The notes: generated by a model from the letters alone, not told the origin. Positions 8,216 through 15,540 are shown, numbered from the stretch's first letter. The stretch: 19,361 nucleotides of DNA from Thermoplasmatota archaeon (GCA_029258975.1 JAPDJS010000012.1:1-19361); one strand, 5' to 3'. Translations and numbers: made by a program.

Positions 8216-9190
8216 ATGGTCGCAGTTTTGGGCAATAACAAGAGCGTGTGCTATAGAAAGCACGCTCTAAGTAGGCATGAAAGGAAGATAATATTCATTC
8301 TTATAAATATTGTTTTAACAGTAATTGCCTTGAGTTATGTGATACAAATTGCTTGGAAAAATATAGAGCTAATAACAAAATATTCCTTCTCAACGCTTTC
8401 TTTAATATTTGCATCAATGTTTTTAATAGACTTGTTATCTGCACTAAGAATAAGAAAGCTTTTTGGAAACATCTCGTTGTCAAGAGCATTTCTGTTACAC
8501 TTGTATGGGTTGATACTTTCTGATGTTACGCCAGGAAGAGTGGGCTATGCAATAATCATTAAAGAGCTCTCTAAGGAATCTAAGACATCGCTGGGGAGGG
8601 GGATATCTAATATACTGCTAATAAATGCGACAGATACTGGTGTTAAAATTGCCATAATAGGAGCTGTGCTTTTGTATCTTGTATTCTTAGGCACAGTGTC
8701 TATTACCGCAAAATATGTTTTTGGCGTGATTATAGCAGGAATACTCATCTTAGGATCAATAGTTTTTGCATATTATATCATATCTCATGATAACAAAATA
8801 AAAAAGGTGTTAATCAGGAAGTTTGGAGGTTATGAATTTATACGTGCTATTATTGGCAATAATACCAACGATAACAATGGAAATGGCGTCTTAACGTCTC
8901 TATTATTCTCAGTTCTTATACTGTTTACATCTATGGTAAGTTTCTATCTATATGCAAGACCTTTCGGATATAGCTTTCTCGAGGCCATGGTTTTGTATCT
9001 TTTTATAGCACTTTCTGCAGGAATACCTGCAGGTATAGGAGGTATAGGGATTCAAGAGGGCGCGTGTATTATTGCAGGAAGCCTCTTAGGAAAAACTCTA
9101 GAGGCCTCAGTTATTGCCGTAATGTATCGTGTCCTCTCAATGATATGGCACTCTTTTGGTCTTATATACGTCTTTTTCTACAGCGATTGA
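8216..9190 (+). CDS. Flippase-like integral membrane protein (UPF0104/LPG synthase TM family)
   Basis: A 324-residue protein with about seven or eight hydrophobic helices. Two family marks of the flippase-like domain are visible: LSDVTPGRVGYA (residues 101-112) and AGIPAGIGGIGIQEG (268-282). Members of this family flip or transfer lipid-linked groups. The substrate here is unknown. A polar loop very rich in Asn (residues about 215-223) divides the protein. The start is ATG 8216, five bases after GGGGA (8206-8210). AT-rich boxes lie at 8141-8150 and 8182-8191, and which one is used is unclear. It follows the Yip1-like gene by 115 bases in the same direction, so a link with the upstream envelope cluster is possible but unproven. 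Confidence 0.8.
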   Translation: MVAVLGNNKSVCYRKHALSRHERKIIFILINIVLTVIALSYVIQIAWKNIELITKYSFSTLSLIFASMFLIDLLSALRIRKLFGNISLSRAFLLHLYGLILSDVTPGRVGYAIIIKELSKESKTSLGRGISNILLINATDTGVKIAIIGAVLLYLVFLGTVSITAKYVFGVIIAGILILGSIVFAYYIISHDNKIKKVLIRKFGGYEFIRAIIGNNTNDNNGNGVLTSLLFSVLILFTSMVSFYLYARPFGYSFLEAMVLYLFIALSAGIPAGIGGIGIQEGACIIAGSLLGKTLEASVIAVMYRVLSMIWHSFGLIYVFFYSD

Positions 9191-9202
9191 GGAAAAATCG
9201 AC

Positions 9203-9212
9203 AAAAATATTA
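9203..9212 (+). promoter_or_regulatory. TATA-like box for the PLP enzyme gene
   Basis: AAAAATATTA is placed so that transcription would start near 9233, followed by GGTGA (9239-9243) and the ATG at 9249. This supports the choice of start. Confidence 0.45.
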
Positions 9213-9248
9213 TCAAACTCGTGCCATAAAAATTCAATGGTGAAAAGC

Positions 9249-10241
9249 ATGTTTTGGAAAGCGCTTAACTTTCCTAGGTTTAGGCTGATAACGTTACCAA
9301 CACCACTAGAAAAGGCGAAAAACCTCAGCAAGGAGCTTAATGTAGAACTTTATATAAAAAGAGATGACGTCATGGATCTTGCGTTGGGAGGAAATAAGGC
9401 AAGGAAACTCGAATTTCTAATTGCTGATGCATTATCAAAAGGATGTGATACCATTATTACTCGAGGAGCATATCATTCGAACCATGCAAGGCTTACTGCT
9501 GCGGCTGCTAGGAAGGCAGGGCTAGAAGCGCACTTAGTTCTATACCCTCCAGGGGAGAAAATCTCCCAGGGAAATATAATATTAGAAGAACTCATGGGAG
9601 CGAAGATACACCCTCTAGAGTCTCCAGAAGAGGCCGATGGGTATATAGAGAACTTGAAAAAGGAACTTGAGGCAGAAGGTAAAAAAGTGTATGTAATACC
9701 TGGAGGAGGAGCCTCTGCTTATGGCGTATTAGGGTATGTCGTCGCAGCTTTGGAACTGCTTGAACAGTTTTATTCTATTGGAAAGATGCCTAAATACGTT
9801 GTCCATGCCACAGGAACAGGGGCTACCCAAGCGGGACTTGTGCTAGGATTTAAACTACTAGGGGCTGATGTGAAAGTTATAGGGATAAGCATAAGTAGGA
9901 CTGTAGAAGAAGAGAAAGAGAGAGTAAGAAATCTTATAGAAGAAACTAAGAAGCTATTAGAGGTAGATATAGAGGTTAAAGACGAAGACATCATTGTTCG
10001 TGACGAATACCGCTTTGGAGGATATGCTGTAATAAGCAAGGAAGTTGTAGATACTATGAAATATGTTGCAAGGATGGAAGGACTCATATTAGATCCAGTG
10101 TACACTGCAAAAGCTATGTACGGACTTATAGACCTTATTAAGAGAGGCATTATAGAAAAGGAGAGTGTAGTAACGTTTTTGCACACGGGAGGAACCCCTA
10201 TAGTCTTCCAGAAAGTAGAAGAAATCACGAAATATCTCTAA
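9249..10241 (+). CDS. PLP-dependent D-cysteine desulfhydrase / ACC deaminase family enzyme
   Basis: A 330-residue fold-type II pyridoxal phosphate enzyme. The cofactor lysine is K50 in LALGGNKARKLE. GAYHSNH (residues 73-79) is the serine loop that contacts substrate. ATGTGATQAG (from about 187) is the phosphate-binding loop, and LHTGG (311-315) is the C-terminal cofactor motif. The overall pattern matches archaeal proteins annotated as 1-aminocyclopropane-1-carboxylate deaminases, several of which act as D-cysteine desulfhydrases. The substrate cannot be chosen from sequence alone. The start is ATG 9249, five bases after GGTGA. The ATG at 9237 and an upstream frame overlapping the previous gene are less likely because the family begins near FWKALNFPR. 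Confidence 0.88.
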   Translation: MFWKALNFPRFRLITLPTPLEKAKNLSKELNVELYIKRDDVMDLALGGNKARKLEFLIADALSKGCDTIITRGAYHSNHARLTAAAARKAGLEAHLVLYPPGEKISQGNIILEELMGAKIHPLESPEEADGYIENLKKELEAEGKKVYVIPGGGASAYGVLGYVVAALELLEQFYSIGKMPKYVVHATGTGATQAGLVLGFKLLGADVKVIGISISRTVEEEKERVRNLIEETKKLLEVDIEVKDEDIIVRDEYRFGGYAVISKEVVDTMKYVARMEGLILDPVYTAKAMYGLIDLIKRGIIEKESVVTFLHTGGTPIVFQKVEEITKYL

Positions 10242-10250
10242 AAAGCACAC

Positions 10251-10273
10251 TCTCTTTTACTTTAATTCTTTTT
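10251..10273 (+). terminator. T-rich terminator region after the PLP enzyme gene
   Basis: Two T-rich clusters (TCTCTTTTACTTT and TTCTTTTTG) follow the stop codon closely. No stem is seen. Confidence 0.35.
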
Positions 10274-10303
10274 GAAATAATCAAAGAATAGAATCACTCC
10301 ATA

Positions 10304-10312
10304 AAAAATATA
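10304..10312 (+). promoter_or_regulatory. TATA-like box for the prepilin peptidase gene
   Basis: AAAAATATA would place transcription start near 10333, just before GGTG (10338-10341) and the ATG at 10348. Confidence 0.5.
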
Positions 10313-10347
10313 TCTTATAGCCTCGCGTTAAGTATTTGGTGTCCTCG

Positions 10348-11085
10348 ATGCCTGTGAATCCGTACTACGTGGATATTGCAAGAATATTCCTCGTTACGTT
10401 TATGCTTGCGTACGCATCTTACTTGGATATAAAAGAGCGGAGGGTCTCGAACAGGATTTGGGCTATTTTTACGCCTTTTGCTATTGTACTACTTATCTTA
10501 GACATAATAGGAAGGGAATATTACGAGATCATTATGATGATAATAAACATTCTCGTTGTCTCTGCCTTTGGATTTGCATCTTTCTATCTCGGAATATTAG
10601 GAGGTGCGGATGCAAAGGCGATAATGATCCTAAGCGTAATGCTTCCTCGTTGGCCAGTTTATACGATACATCCAATGCCCTATGTTCCTATGGTTCTTGA
10701 TGCCCTTATTTTAAGTGCAATAATAACTCTTGCTTATTTTCCTGGTTGCTTAATTTATAACGTTCTTCATGGCGAACTAGAGCTACCTAGGGGCTTGTAT
10801 GGGATAAAACTATGTAAGCAACAAGCCTTAGAGAAGAAGGATTACTACATACCTTTATACGTCGTAAAAGAAGATGGATCTATAGAATTCCGATTTAGGA
10901 TGCTTTTACCACCGGAAGAAGAAATAGAAAAGATATGGAAGGCCATTGAAGACTCAGACCTCGAAGAAATCTGGATCTCTCCCGGGATACCGTTTATCGT
11001 CTATTTATTCATAGGCATCGTCATTACGATGGTCTATGGAGACATAATCATGGGACCAATACTCGGAATCACCGTGCTAAGATAA
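10348..11085 (+). CDS. Type IV prepilin/archaellin peptidase (A24 family, PibD/FlaK type)
   Basis: A 245-residue membrane aspartic protease that removes class III signal peptides from archaeal pilins, archaellins and binding proteins. The two catalytic aspartates are visible: D27 in YLDIKERRVSNR and D88 in LGGADAKAI (the GxGD motif). The N-terminal half is largely membrane-spanning (about four helices). Residues of roughly 140-220 form a charged, soluble insertion, and a last helix lies near residues 223-240. The length matches PibD. The start is ATG 10348, after GGTG. A TTG at 10336 precedes that site and is less likely. No pilin or archaellin genes are adjacent. Its end touches the opposite-strand guide-RNA candidate. 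Confidence 0.88.
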   Translation: MPVNPYYVDIARIFLVTFMLAYASYLDIKERRVSNRIWAIFTPFAIVLLILDIIGREYYEIIMMIINILVVSAFGFASFYLGILGGADAKAIMILSVMLPRWPVYTIHPMPYVPMVLDALILSAIITLAYFPGCLIYNVLHGELELPRGLYGIKLCKQQALEKKDYYIPLYVVKEDGSIEFRFRMLLPPEEEIEKIWKAIEDSDLEEIWISPGIPFIVYLFIGIVITMVYGDIIMGPILGITVLR

Positions 11086-11148
11086 TATCAGGGCCCGGTT
11101 TCCTCGTCATAGCAAAAGCTCCGCATATAGCTGGCTCATCACCGTATT
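11085..11148 (-). ncRNA. Candidate C/D box guide sRNA
   Basis: On the minus strand, box C GTGATGA (11142-11136) is followed by a 12-nt guide (11135-11124) and a D'-like CGGA (11123-11120). After a 10-nt spacer containing GCTTTTGC comes a C'-like TGACGA (11109-11104), another 12-nt guide (11103-11092) and an exact box D CTGA (11091-11088). The flanks AATA and TATT could pair as the terminal stem. The layout and the two 12-nt spacings match archaeal 2'-O-methylation guides. D' and C' each have one mismatch. By the fifth-base rule the D guide would target GGCCCGGUUUCC at its fifth base (C), and the D' guide would target CAUAUAGCUGGC at its fifth base (U). I cannot place either target in rRNA or tRNA from memory. 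A TATA box lies about 25 bases upstream. Confidence 0.7.
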
Positions 11149-11166
11149 TTATTTACGCGTAACAAC

Positions 11167-11176
11167 GAATAAAAGT
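11167..11176 (-). promoter_or_regulatory. TATA-like box for the guide RNA candidate
   Basis: The minus strand reads ACTTTTATTC directly after the end of the HD-domain gene, with its centre about 25 bases upstream of the proposed RNA 5' end near 11146. Confidence 0.5.
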
Positions 11177-11182
11177 CTTTCT

Positions 11183-12532
11183 TTACATCGTTACTCCGAG
11201 TTTTGCGCTTTTTACTGAGCTAAAACCTTCTTCAAGAATCTTTTTAATCTTATCGAAGTGTTCCCTGAACTTCTTTGAAGCGTATACTCTTATTGTGATC
11301 GTATAAAGCGGGTATCCTTCTACGACGCGACTAATAGGAACTTCGTGGAAATCTTGACTCCTAGTCCTTACTATTATCGTGCCCTTCATTTCTCTAGGAT
11401 TGTCTGGGAGGTGCTTATACTTCGTGTGATCGAAGATAATGTCTGACTCAGAAATACCGTACGACTCCAACTTAGCTAAGACATCAGACTTAACCTCTTC
11501 GATATGCCTCTTTACGTCAAAGTATCTGTAGTTCATCGCCGCGTTTTCACCGCTGAAGCTGAGATCCACAGAGTATATCATCTTCCAAGGGATAATCCTT
11601 TTTATGAGCATCGAGGCGTATTCATAGGCCTCTTTTAGTGGGCCGTTTTCGGCATTTTTACCGTCTTTAATAATGCTATAGAGAATGTACTCGTCCGTTA
11701 GCATGAGGAAGTCATCATAGTCTCCCTCAGATGCCTTAAGAACTGCGTCCTCATAGTGATAGTGTTCATTTGCCTTTTCCAGCATATCCCCTACAATGAA
11801 ATCCGTAGCCCTACATGTGGGGTGGAAATAAACGCTTGAGAACATATAGGACCTTGCCATGAGGAAATTTTTAAGCGTAGCTAATGCTTGCTCGGCTATG
11901 GCGATATCGCCATCTATACGCTCCGAGAATCTTATGAGCCTATAATAATCTACAAATCCGTACTCCTTCGTCCCAGTGTAGTATGCATCCCTCATAAGGA
12001 AGTCCATAATATCGGCGGGATATATCCAGCTTTTTACTACGTAGTGATATGGTCTAAGCTCTTCTGGAACCTCGTCAGGAGATTCTGTCGCTATCTTTGA
12101 AAAAACATCATATATGCCCATATCTTTGAGAGCGTCTCCAATCTCCGTGTTTTTTATGAGCATAAGACCAAGATCTTCATGGGATTTTATTCCTTTCTTA
12201 CGAAGCTCGTCACTTCTTTGTATTATAGCGTCGTCGAATGTGTGGCTGTAAGGACCATGACCAAGGTCGTGGAGTAAGCCTAGCATCCTTGTTGCCTTTA
12301 TTATAGCTTCATCCCCGCCAAGATGCTCTGCAAACTCTGTAGCAAGATGCATAACTCCGAGAGAATGCTGAAAACGCGAATGCTCGCCGCCAACATATGT
12401 AAGATACGTAGTTTGAAGTTGTCTAATATGTCTAAGCCTCTGAAGAAGAGGATGATCAACTATTGCAATCTCATCAGGATTTATCTCAATGTAGTTGTAA
12501 ATAGGATCTCTAATTAGCTTAGGACGCTTCAT
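11183..12532 (-). CDS. HD-domain phosphohydrolase (COG1078-like, SAMHD1-related)
   Basis: A 449-residue soluble metal-dependent phosphohydrolase. The HD-domain ligands can be read: H56 in HSRFQHSLGVMH, H88 and D89 in LLHDLGHGPYSH, and D174 in YPADIMDFLMRDAYYTG, which aligns with the fourth ligand of SAMHD1-type enzymes. RQL and the start IRDPIYNYIEI are typical of this family, whose characterised members act on dNTPs. The true substrate here is unknown. The C-terminal third is a less conserved region. The start is ATG 12532, seven bases after AGGTG (12540-12544), with a TATA box at 12570-12577. It is convergent with the prepilin peptidase gene, and the guide RNA candidate lies between them. 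Confidence 0.9.
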   Translation of the reverse strand: MKRPKLIRDPIYNYIEINPDEIAIVDHPLLQRLRHIRQLQTTYLTYVGGEHSRFQHSLGVMHLATEFAEHLGGDEAIIKATRMLGLLHDLGHGPYSHTFDDAIIQRSDELRKKGIKSHEDLGLMLIKNTEIGDALKDMGIYDVFSKIATESPDEVPEELRPYHYVVKSWIYPADIMDFLMRDAYYTGTKEYGFVDYYRLIRFSERIDGDIAIAEQALATLKNFLMARSYMFSSVYFHPTCRATDFIVGDMLEKANEHYHYEDAVLKASEGDYDDFLMLTDEYILYSIIKDGKNAENGPLKEAYEYASMLIKRIIPWKMIYSVDLSFSGENAAMNYRYFDVKRHIEEVKSDVLAKLESYGISESDIIFDHTKYKHLPDNPREMKGTIIVRTRSQDFHEVPISRVVEGYPLYTITIRVYASKKFREHFDKIKKILEEGFSSVKSAKLGVTM

Positions 12533-12569
12533 AAACGAACACCTAAGAATATTTTAGCTTTGCCTTGAC

Positions 12570-12577
12570 TTATAAAG
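12570..12577 (-). promoter_or_regulatory. TATA box for the HD-domain gene
   Basis: CTTTATAA on the minus strand. Transcription would start near 12548, just upstream of AGGTG at 12540-12544. Confidence 0.55.
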
Positions 12578-12649
12578 ATTTTTTAAGCAGAATCACAAAA
12601 TGTACCTTGGGGTGGGTTGAAATCTTTAGCTCATAAAACGAAAGAAAAA

Positions 12650-12657
12650 TTTAAAGG
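12650..12657 (+). promoter_or_regulatory. TATA-like box for tRNA-Gly
   Basis: TTTAAAGG after an A-rich stretch. The expected start near 12679 would leave a leader of about 11 bases. Confidence 0.5.
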
Positions 12658-12690
12658 ATAGATTTGATTAAGATATTACGAACCTAATAT

Positions 12691-12765
12691 GCGGGCGTGG
12701 TCTAGCTGGTAGGACACGGGCCCTCCAAGCCCGTAGCCCGGGTTCGAGTCCCGGCGCCCGCACCA
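12691..12765 (+). tRNA. tRNA-Gly (anticodon UCC)
   Basis: A complete 75-nt cloverleaf with encoded CCA. Acceptor GCGGGCG pairs perfectly with CGCCCGC. The D stem is GTCT/GGAC with loop AGCTGGTA. The anticodon stem is CGGGC/GCCCG with loop CCTCCAA (anticodon TCC at 12724-12726). The T arm is CCGGG-TTCGAGT-CCCGG. Discriminator A73 and anticodon bases C35 and C36 fit glycine. There is no intron. Position 33 is C rather than the nearly universal U. Shifting the loop so that T falls at position 33 would break the stem, so the C33 reading is preferred. It precedes the ribosomal gene cluster on the same strand. Confidence 0.95.
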
Positions 12766-12795
12766 TAACTGCTTTTGATATTTCGAGTGAGTAAA

Positions 12796-12804
12796 TTATT
12801 AAAA
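12796..12804 (+). promoter_or_regulatory. TATA-like box for the S19e operon
   Basis: ATTATTAAA is placed so that transcription would start near 12826, ahead of GGTGAGG at 12841-12847. Confidence 0.45.
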
Positions 12805-12850
12805 TAGTCTTTATGTTTTCATTTCAGACATTGGATTATGGGTGAGGTTC

Positions 12851-13303
12851 ATGGTCACAGTATATGACGTGCCAGCCACGGAGTTCATAGAACGTCTTGC
12901 AGAGGAACTTAAAAAGTTTGATGAAATAAAGCCTCCCGAGTGGGCAGCATATGTAAAAACAGGTGTGCATAAAGAAAGGCCTCCGCAAAGGGAAGACTGG
13001 TGGTACGTAAGAGCAGCAGCAGTATTGCGAAAGCTTTACATAAGAAGCCCCATAGGCACATCAAGACTTGCAGGTCTATTCGGCGGTAAGAGAAGACGTG
13101 GAGTAAAGCCACCACACGTAAGGAAGGGCAGCAGAACAATTCTAAGGAAGATATTCCAACAGCTTGAGGCAGCAGGACTCGTAGAAAAAACACCCAGAGG
13201 ACGCGTTTTGTCACCGAAGGGCCAGTCTCTTATGGATAGAATTGCAAAAGAGGTTGCAAAGGAAGTCTCTGAGAAAATGCCAGAGATGAAACTCTACTTC
13301 TGA
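12851..13303 (+). CDS. rps19e: Ribosomal protein eS19 (S19e)
   Basis: A 150-residue basic protein of the small ribosomal subunit, found only in archaea and eukaryotes. Conserved pieces include VYDVPATEFIERLAEELK, WWYVRAAAVLRKLYIRSPIG, YGGxKRRG-like GGKRRRGVKPPH and QQLEAAGLVEK near the C-terminus. The length equals the archaeal family. The start is ATG 12851, five bases after GGTGA. A GTG at 12842 lies inside that site. It is the first gene of a translation operon and is followed by the PDCD5-like gene after 12 bases. Confidence 0.96.
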   Translation: MVTVYDVPATEFIERLAEELKKFDEIKPPEWAAYVKTGVHKERPPQREDWWYVRAAAVLRKLYIRSPIGTSRLAGLFGGKRRRGVKPPHVRKGSRTILRKIFQQLEAAGLVEKTPRGRVLSPKGQSLMDRIAKEVAKEVSEKMPEMKLYF

Positions 13304-13315
13304 TAAGTGGTTAAA

Positions 13316-13669
13316 ATGGGGGTTGATGATCGCGAGCTAGAAGAAATAAGAAGGAAGAAACTTTTGGAACTGCAAAAGAGGCTTCAATTAGCACAACAAT
13401 TAGAGGAGGAGGCCAAGATACAAGAGGAGAAGGAGAAGATTGAAGCCCTTAAGAGGATGATTCTTTCACGAATATTAACCCCCGAGGCCAAAGATCGCCT
13501 TGCCAGAGTTCGTATGGTTAAACCCGAAATTGCTGCTCTCGTAGAGGAGTATCTTGTAGGATTATACCAATCAGGTCAGATTAGGGGTAAAATCACGGAC
13601 GAAACCCTTAAGAAATTGCTTGCCCGCATTCATGAAAGAACACGTAAGGATTTCAAAATAAAGAAGTGA
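13316..13669 (+). CDS. PDCD5-like DNA-binding protein
   Basis: A 117-residue, highly charged helical protein of the archaeal PDCD5 family (annotated as a DNA-binding protein of unknown exact role). The N-terminal half is a long charged helix ([18 protein letters not shown] onward). The core has the family pattern [22 protein letters not shown], with a C-terminal [13 protein letters not shown]. The ATG at 13316 gives the usual N-terminus. A GTG at 13307 is an alternative, as the ribosome binding site is weak (GTGGT). It sits between eS19 and eL39, a common archaeal arrangement. Confidence 0.92.
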   Translation: MGVDDRELEEIRRKKLLELQKRLQLAQQLEEEAKIQEEKEKIEALKRMILSRILTPEAKDRLARVRMVKPEIAALVEEYLVGLYQSGQIRGKITDETLKKLLARIHERTRKDFKIKK

Positions 13670-13682
13670 GGAGGTTTCAAAA

Positions 13683-13844
13683 ATGGCCCATTACAAGCAT
13701 GTCTCAAAGAAATTAAGGCTATTGAAATTCATGAAGCAGAATAGAAGACCACCTGCATGGGTAATTCTTAGAACAAACAGGAAAGTGATGTTCTCTCCTC
13801 AGATGAGGAACTGGAGAAGGACTAAACTCAAGAATAAGAGGTGA
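13683..13844 (+). CDS. rpl39e: Ribosomal protein eL39 (L39e)
   Basis: A 53-residue very basic protein of the large-subunit exit tunnel. It begins [20 protein letters not shown], contains [15 protein letters not shown] and ends [11 protein letters not shown], as expected for the family. The start is ATG 13683, seven bases after a GGAGGT site (13670-13675) that follows the PDCD5-like stop directly. Its last codons contain the ribosome binding site for the next gene (GAGGTGAT, 13838-13845). Confidence 0.97.
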   Translation: MAHYKHVSKKLRLLKFMKQNRRPPAWVILRTNRKVMFSPQMRNWRRTKLKNKR

Positions 13845-13849
13845 TAACG

Positions 13850-14317
13850 TTGGCCGTCATTGAGCGCGTCTATACAATACCTCTACGCAAGGCAAAGTCA
13901 GCGCCCCGATATAAGAGGGCAAAAAAGGCTGCGAAAATTGTGCGAGAATTCATTGCTCGTCACATGAAGACTTCTGAGGACTTGGTGTGGATTGATCCTG
14001 GCCTTAACGAGTATATTTGGCAGAGAGGCGCAGAAAAACCACCTTCAAGGGTAAGGGTATTTGCTAGGAAACTTGATGATGGTACTGTAGAGGTTAAGCT
14101 ATACGAGCAATATGTGAAAGAGCAAGCTGAGAAGGCAGTAGAAGAGAAAACAAGAGAAGCCGTAGAAGAAGCGGTAGAAGAGGCAATGGAAGAAGAGAAG
14201 GCAGAAGAAGTTGTTGAGGAAGTTATAGAGGCTGAAGAGCAAGAAGTGGTTGAGGAAGAGACCAAAGCAGAAGAACCCTCTGAAGAGATAACTTCTAAGG
14301 AGGAGAAAAAGGAATAA
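13850..14317 (+). CDS. rpl31e: Ribosomal protein eL31 (L31e) with long acidic C-terminal tail
   Basis: A 155-residue protein. Residues 1 to about 90 are a normal eL31 (ERVYTIPLRKAK, RAKKAAKIVREFIARHMK, VWIDPGLNEYIWQRG, PPSRVRVFARK). Residues 91-155 are a tail in which about 30 of 65 residues are glutamate, with repeats of the EEAVEEA kind and likely helical. eL31 is usually 80-100 residues, so the tail is an addition. The start is most likely TTG 13850: GAGGTGAT (13838-13845) lies four bases upstream, whereas GTG 13841 is inside that site and overlaps the eL39 stop. Base use in the tail is A- and G-rich and unlike the core. Confidence 0.93.
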   Translation: MAVIERVYTIPLRKAKSAPRYKRAKKAAKIVREFIARHMKTSEDLVWIDPGLNEYIWQRGAEKPPSRVRVFARKLDDGTVEVKLYEQYVKEQAEKAVEEKTREAVEEAVEEAMEEEKAEEVVEEVIEAEEQEVVEEETKAEEPSEEITSKEEKKE

Positions 14318-14327
14318 AGGGATTTTC

Positions 14328-14999
14328 ATGGCTGGTATTTCTCTTTTAAACTTTCATAAAAATCCTTTTCTTGGGATTTTAGGAAGGGCAAATGATGATT
14401 GGCTTATCGTAGCTAAAGGGGTTCCAAAGGAAGCTCTAAGAAGGGCCAAAGAAACGTTAGAAGTGGACGTTATAGAGACGACGATAGGCGGAACAAGTCT
14501 TATAGGATCACTTCTCATAATAAATTCCCACGGGATTATCGTATCGAACATAGCCTATGAAGATGAACTCAAACTTTTGAAAGAGACCGGTCTCGAGGTC
14601 GAAGTAGTACCAGGTAAGGAAAACGCTGTGGGTAATCTCGTTTTAATAGACGATGTTGCGGCTATAGTAGATCCAGAACTAGAAGATGAGACAGTAAGGC
14701 TAATAGAAGAAGTCATGAAAGTAAAGGTTTATAGGGGCACTATAGGAGACTCAGGCCTTACAGGGATGTCTGCTGTCGTGAACAAGTATGGCGTATTGTG
14801 TCATCCAGATCTATCCGATAAAGAAGAGGAGATCCTTAAGATAGCTTTTGGTAAGGATCGCGACATAAACATAGGTACTGTAAACAAAGGAACACCGTTT
14901 GTAGGATCAGGAATAATTGCAAACTCAAAAGGCGTGATAGTTGGGGACAAATCTACTGGAGTAGAATTAATGAGAATAGAAACGACCCTCTTACCCTAA
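14328..14999 (+). CDS. eif6: Translation initiation factor 6 (aIF6)
   Basis: A 223-residue protein that binds the large subunit and blocks premature joining with the small one. It shows the fivefold-repeated alpha/beta modules of the family, with phrases such as TTIGGTSLIGSLLIINSHGI, GNLVLIDDVAAIVDPEL and GTIGDSGLTGMSAVVNKYGVL. The length is that of archaeal IF6. The start is ATG 14328, preceded by AGGGAT (14318-14323), 10 bases after the eL31 stop. It closes the operon and is convergent with the YhbY-like gene 30 bases away. Confidence 0.96.
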   Translation: MAGISLLNFHKNPFLGILGRANDDWLIVAKGVPKEALRRAKETLEVDVIETTIGGTSLIGSLLIINSHGIIVSNIAYEDELKLLKETGLEVEVVPGKENAVGNLVLIDDVAAIVDPELEDETVRLIEEVMKVKVYRGTIGDSGLTGMSAVVNKYGVLCHPDLSDKEEEILKIAFGKDRDINIGTVNKGTPFVGSGIIANSKGVIVGDKSTGVELMRIETTLLP

Positions 15000-15029
15000 G
15001 TTTTTAAGGGATATTAAAAAACGAGGAAC

Positions 15030-15380
15030 TCAGTCCTCTTTCATCCCCGGAGGAACTCTTGTACCTTTTATTATTGACCTGGCATAAGAGGGCTCATCTA
15101 GGGCCAAGGTTACAGTAAAACCCCTAACCTCTATAACGATAGCACCCACCTTTTTGGCAAGCTCTTCCGCTATTTCGTATCTATCCTTTTCTACCATGGC
15201 ACCCTTTTGAATTCTTATTTTAATCATTCCATACTTTTTCAGTAAGTTCTTTATGTCGTTGATTAAAGAATCCTTCAATCCTTCTTTCCCTATACTATAG
15301 GTCTCTCTCATTTGGGATGAAATAGATTTGAGCTTGTAGAAATCTTTTTTAGAAATTTTATAAGGCCAAGGTTTTTCCAT
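15030..15380 (-). CDS. YhbY/CRM-domain RNA-binding protein
   Basis: A 116-residue protein of the CRS1/YhbY (CRM) fold, which binds RNA and in bacteria associates with ribosome precursors. The GxxG-like loop is GKEGL (residues 31-35), followed by KDSLINDIKNLLKKYGMIKIRI, then AEELAKKVGAIVIEVRG, in the order of YhbY helices and strands. The start is ATG 15380, with GAGGGA at 15388-15393 upstream and a TATA-like box near 15424-15438 (minus). It faces the aIF6 gene, and short T-runs serve both ends in the 30-base gap. A link with ribosome assembly fits the neighbours, but the role in archaea is not settled. Confidence 0.85.
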   Translation of the reverse strand: MEKPWPYKISKKDFYKLKSISSQMRETYSIGKEGLKDSLINDIKNLLKKYGMIKIRIQKGAMVEKDRYEIAEELAKKVGAIVIEVRGFTVTLALDEPSYARSIIKGTRVPPGMKED

Positions 15381-15540
15381 ATATTTCCCTCACTTCATTT
15401 AAATTCTGTGTTATTCAATTTTGTTTAACTTATTAAGATTATCTATGACCTTTTCTTTAAGTCTGTCTGATAAATTTATTTTTTGATCTTATTTGAACAG
15501 CAAACTTAGTATATCTTTCTTTGTATTGAACGCTTGGTGC

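Noticed and set aside
9770..10228. 152-codon minus-strand frame inside the PLP enzyme gene
   Set aside because: It is antisense to a well-identified gene, Ser- and Thr-rich as expected of a shadow frame, and has no start signal.
12601..12640. GTTGAAATC segment resembling the end of an archaeal CRISPR repeat
   Set aside because: It occurs once, with no repeat or spacer spacing around it.
12712..12736. Alternative reading of the tRNA as tRNA-Trp (CCA anticodon with U33)
   Set aside because: Shifting the loop to put T at position 33 destroys the anticodon stem, while the glycine reading gives perfect pairing.
13960..14329. Ser- or Phe/Leu-rich minus-strand frames opposite eL31
   Set aside because: They arise from the GAA/GAG repeats of the acidic tail read on the other strand.
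15440..15490. Possible second C/D RNA (CTATGACC ... CTGA)
   Set aside because: There is no real box C, and the spacing to CTGA is 16 rather than about 12.
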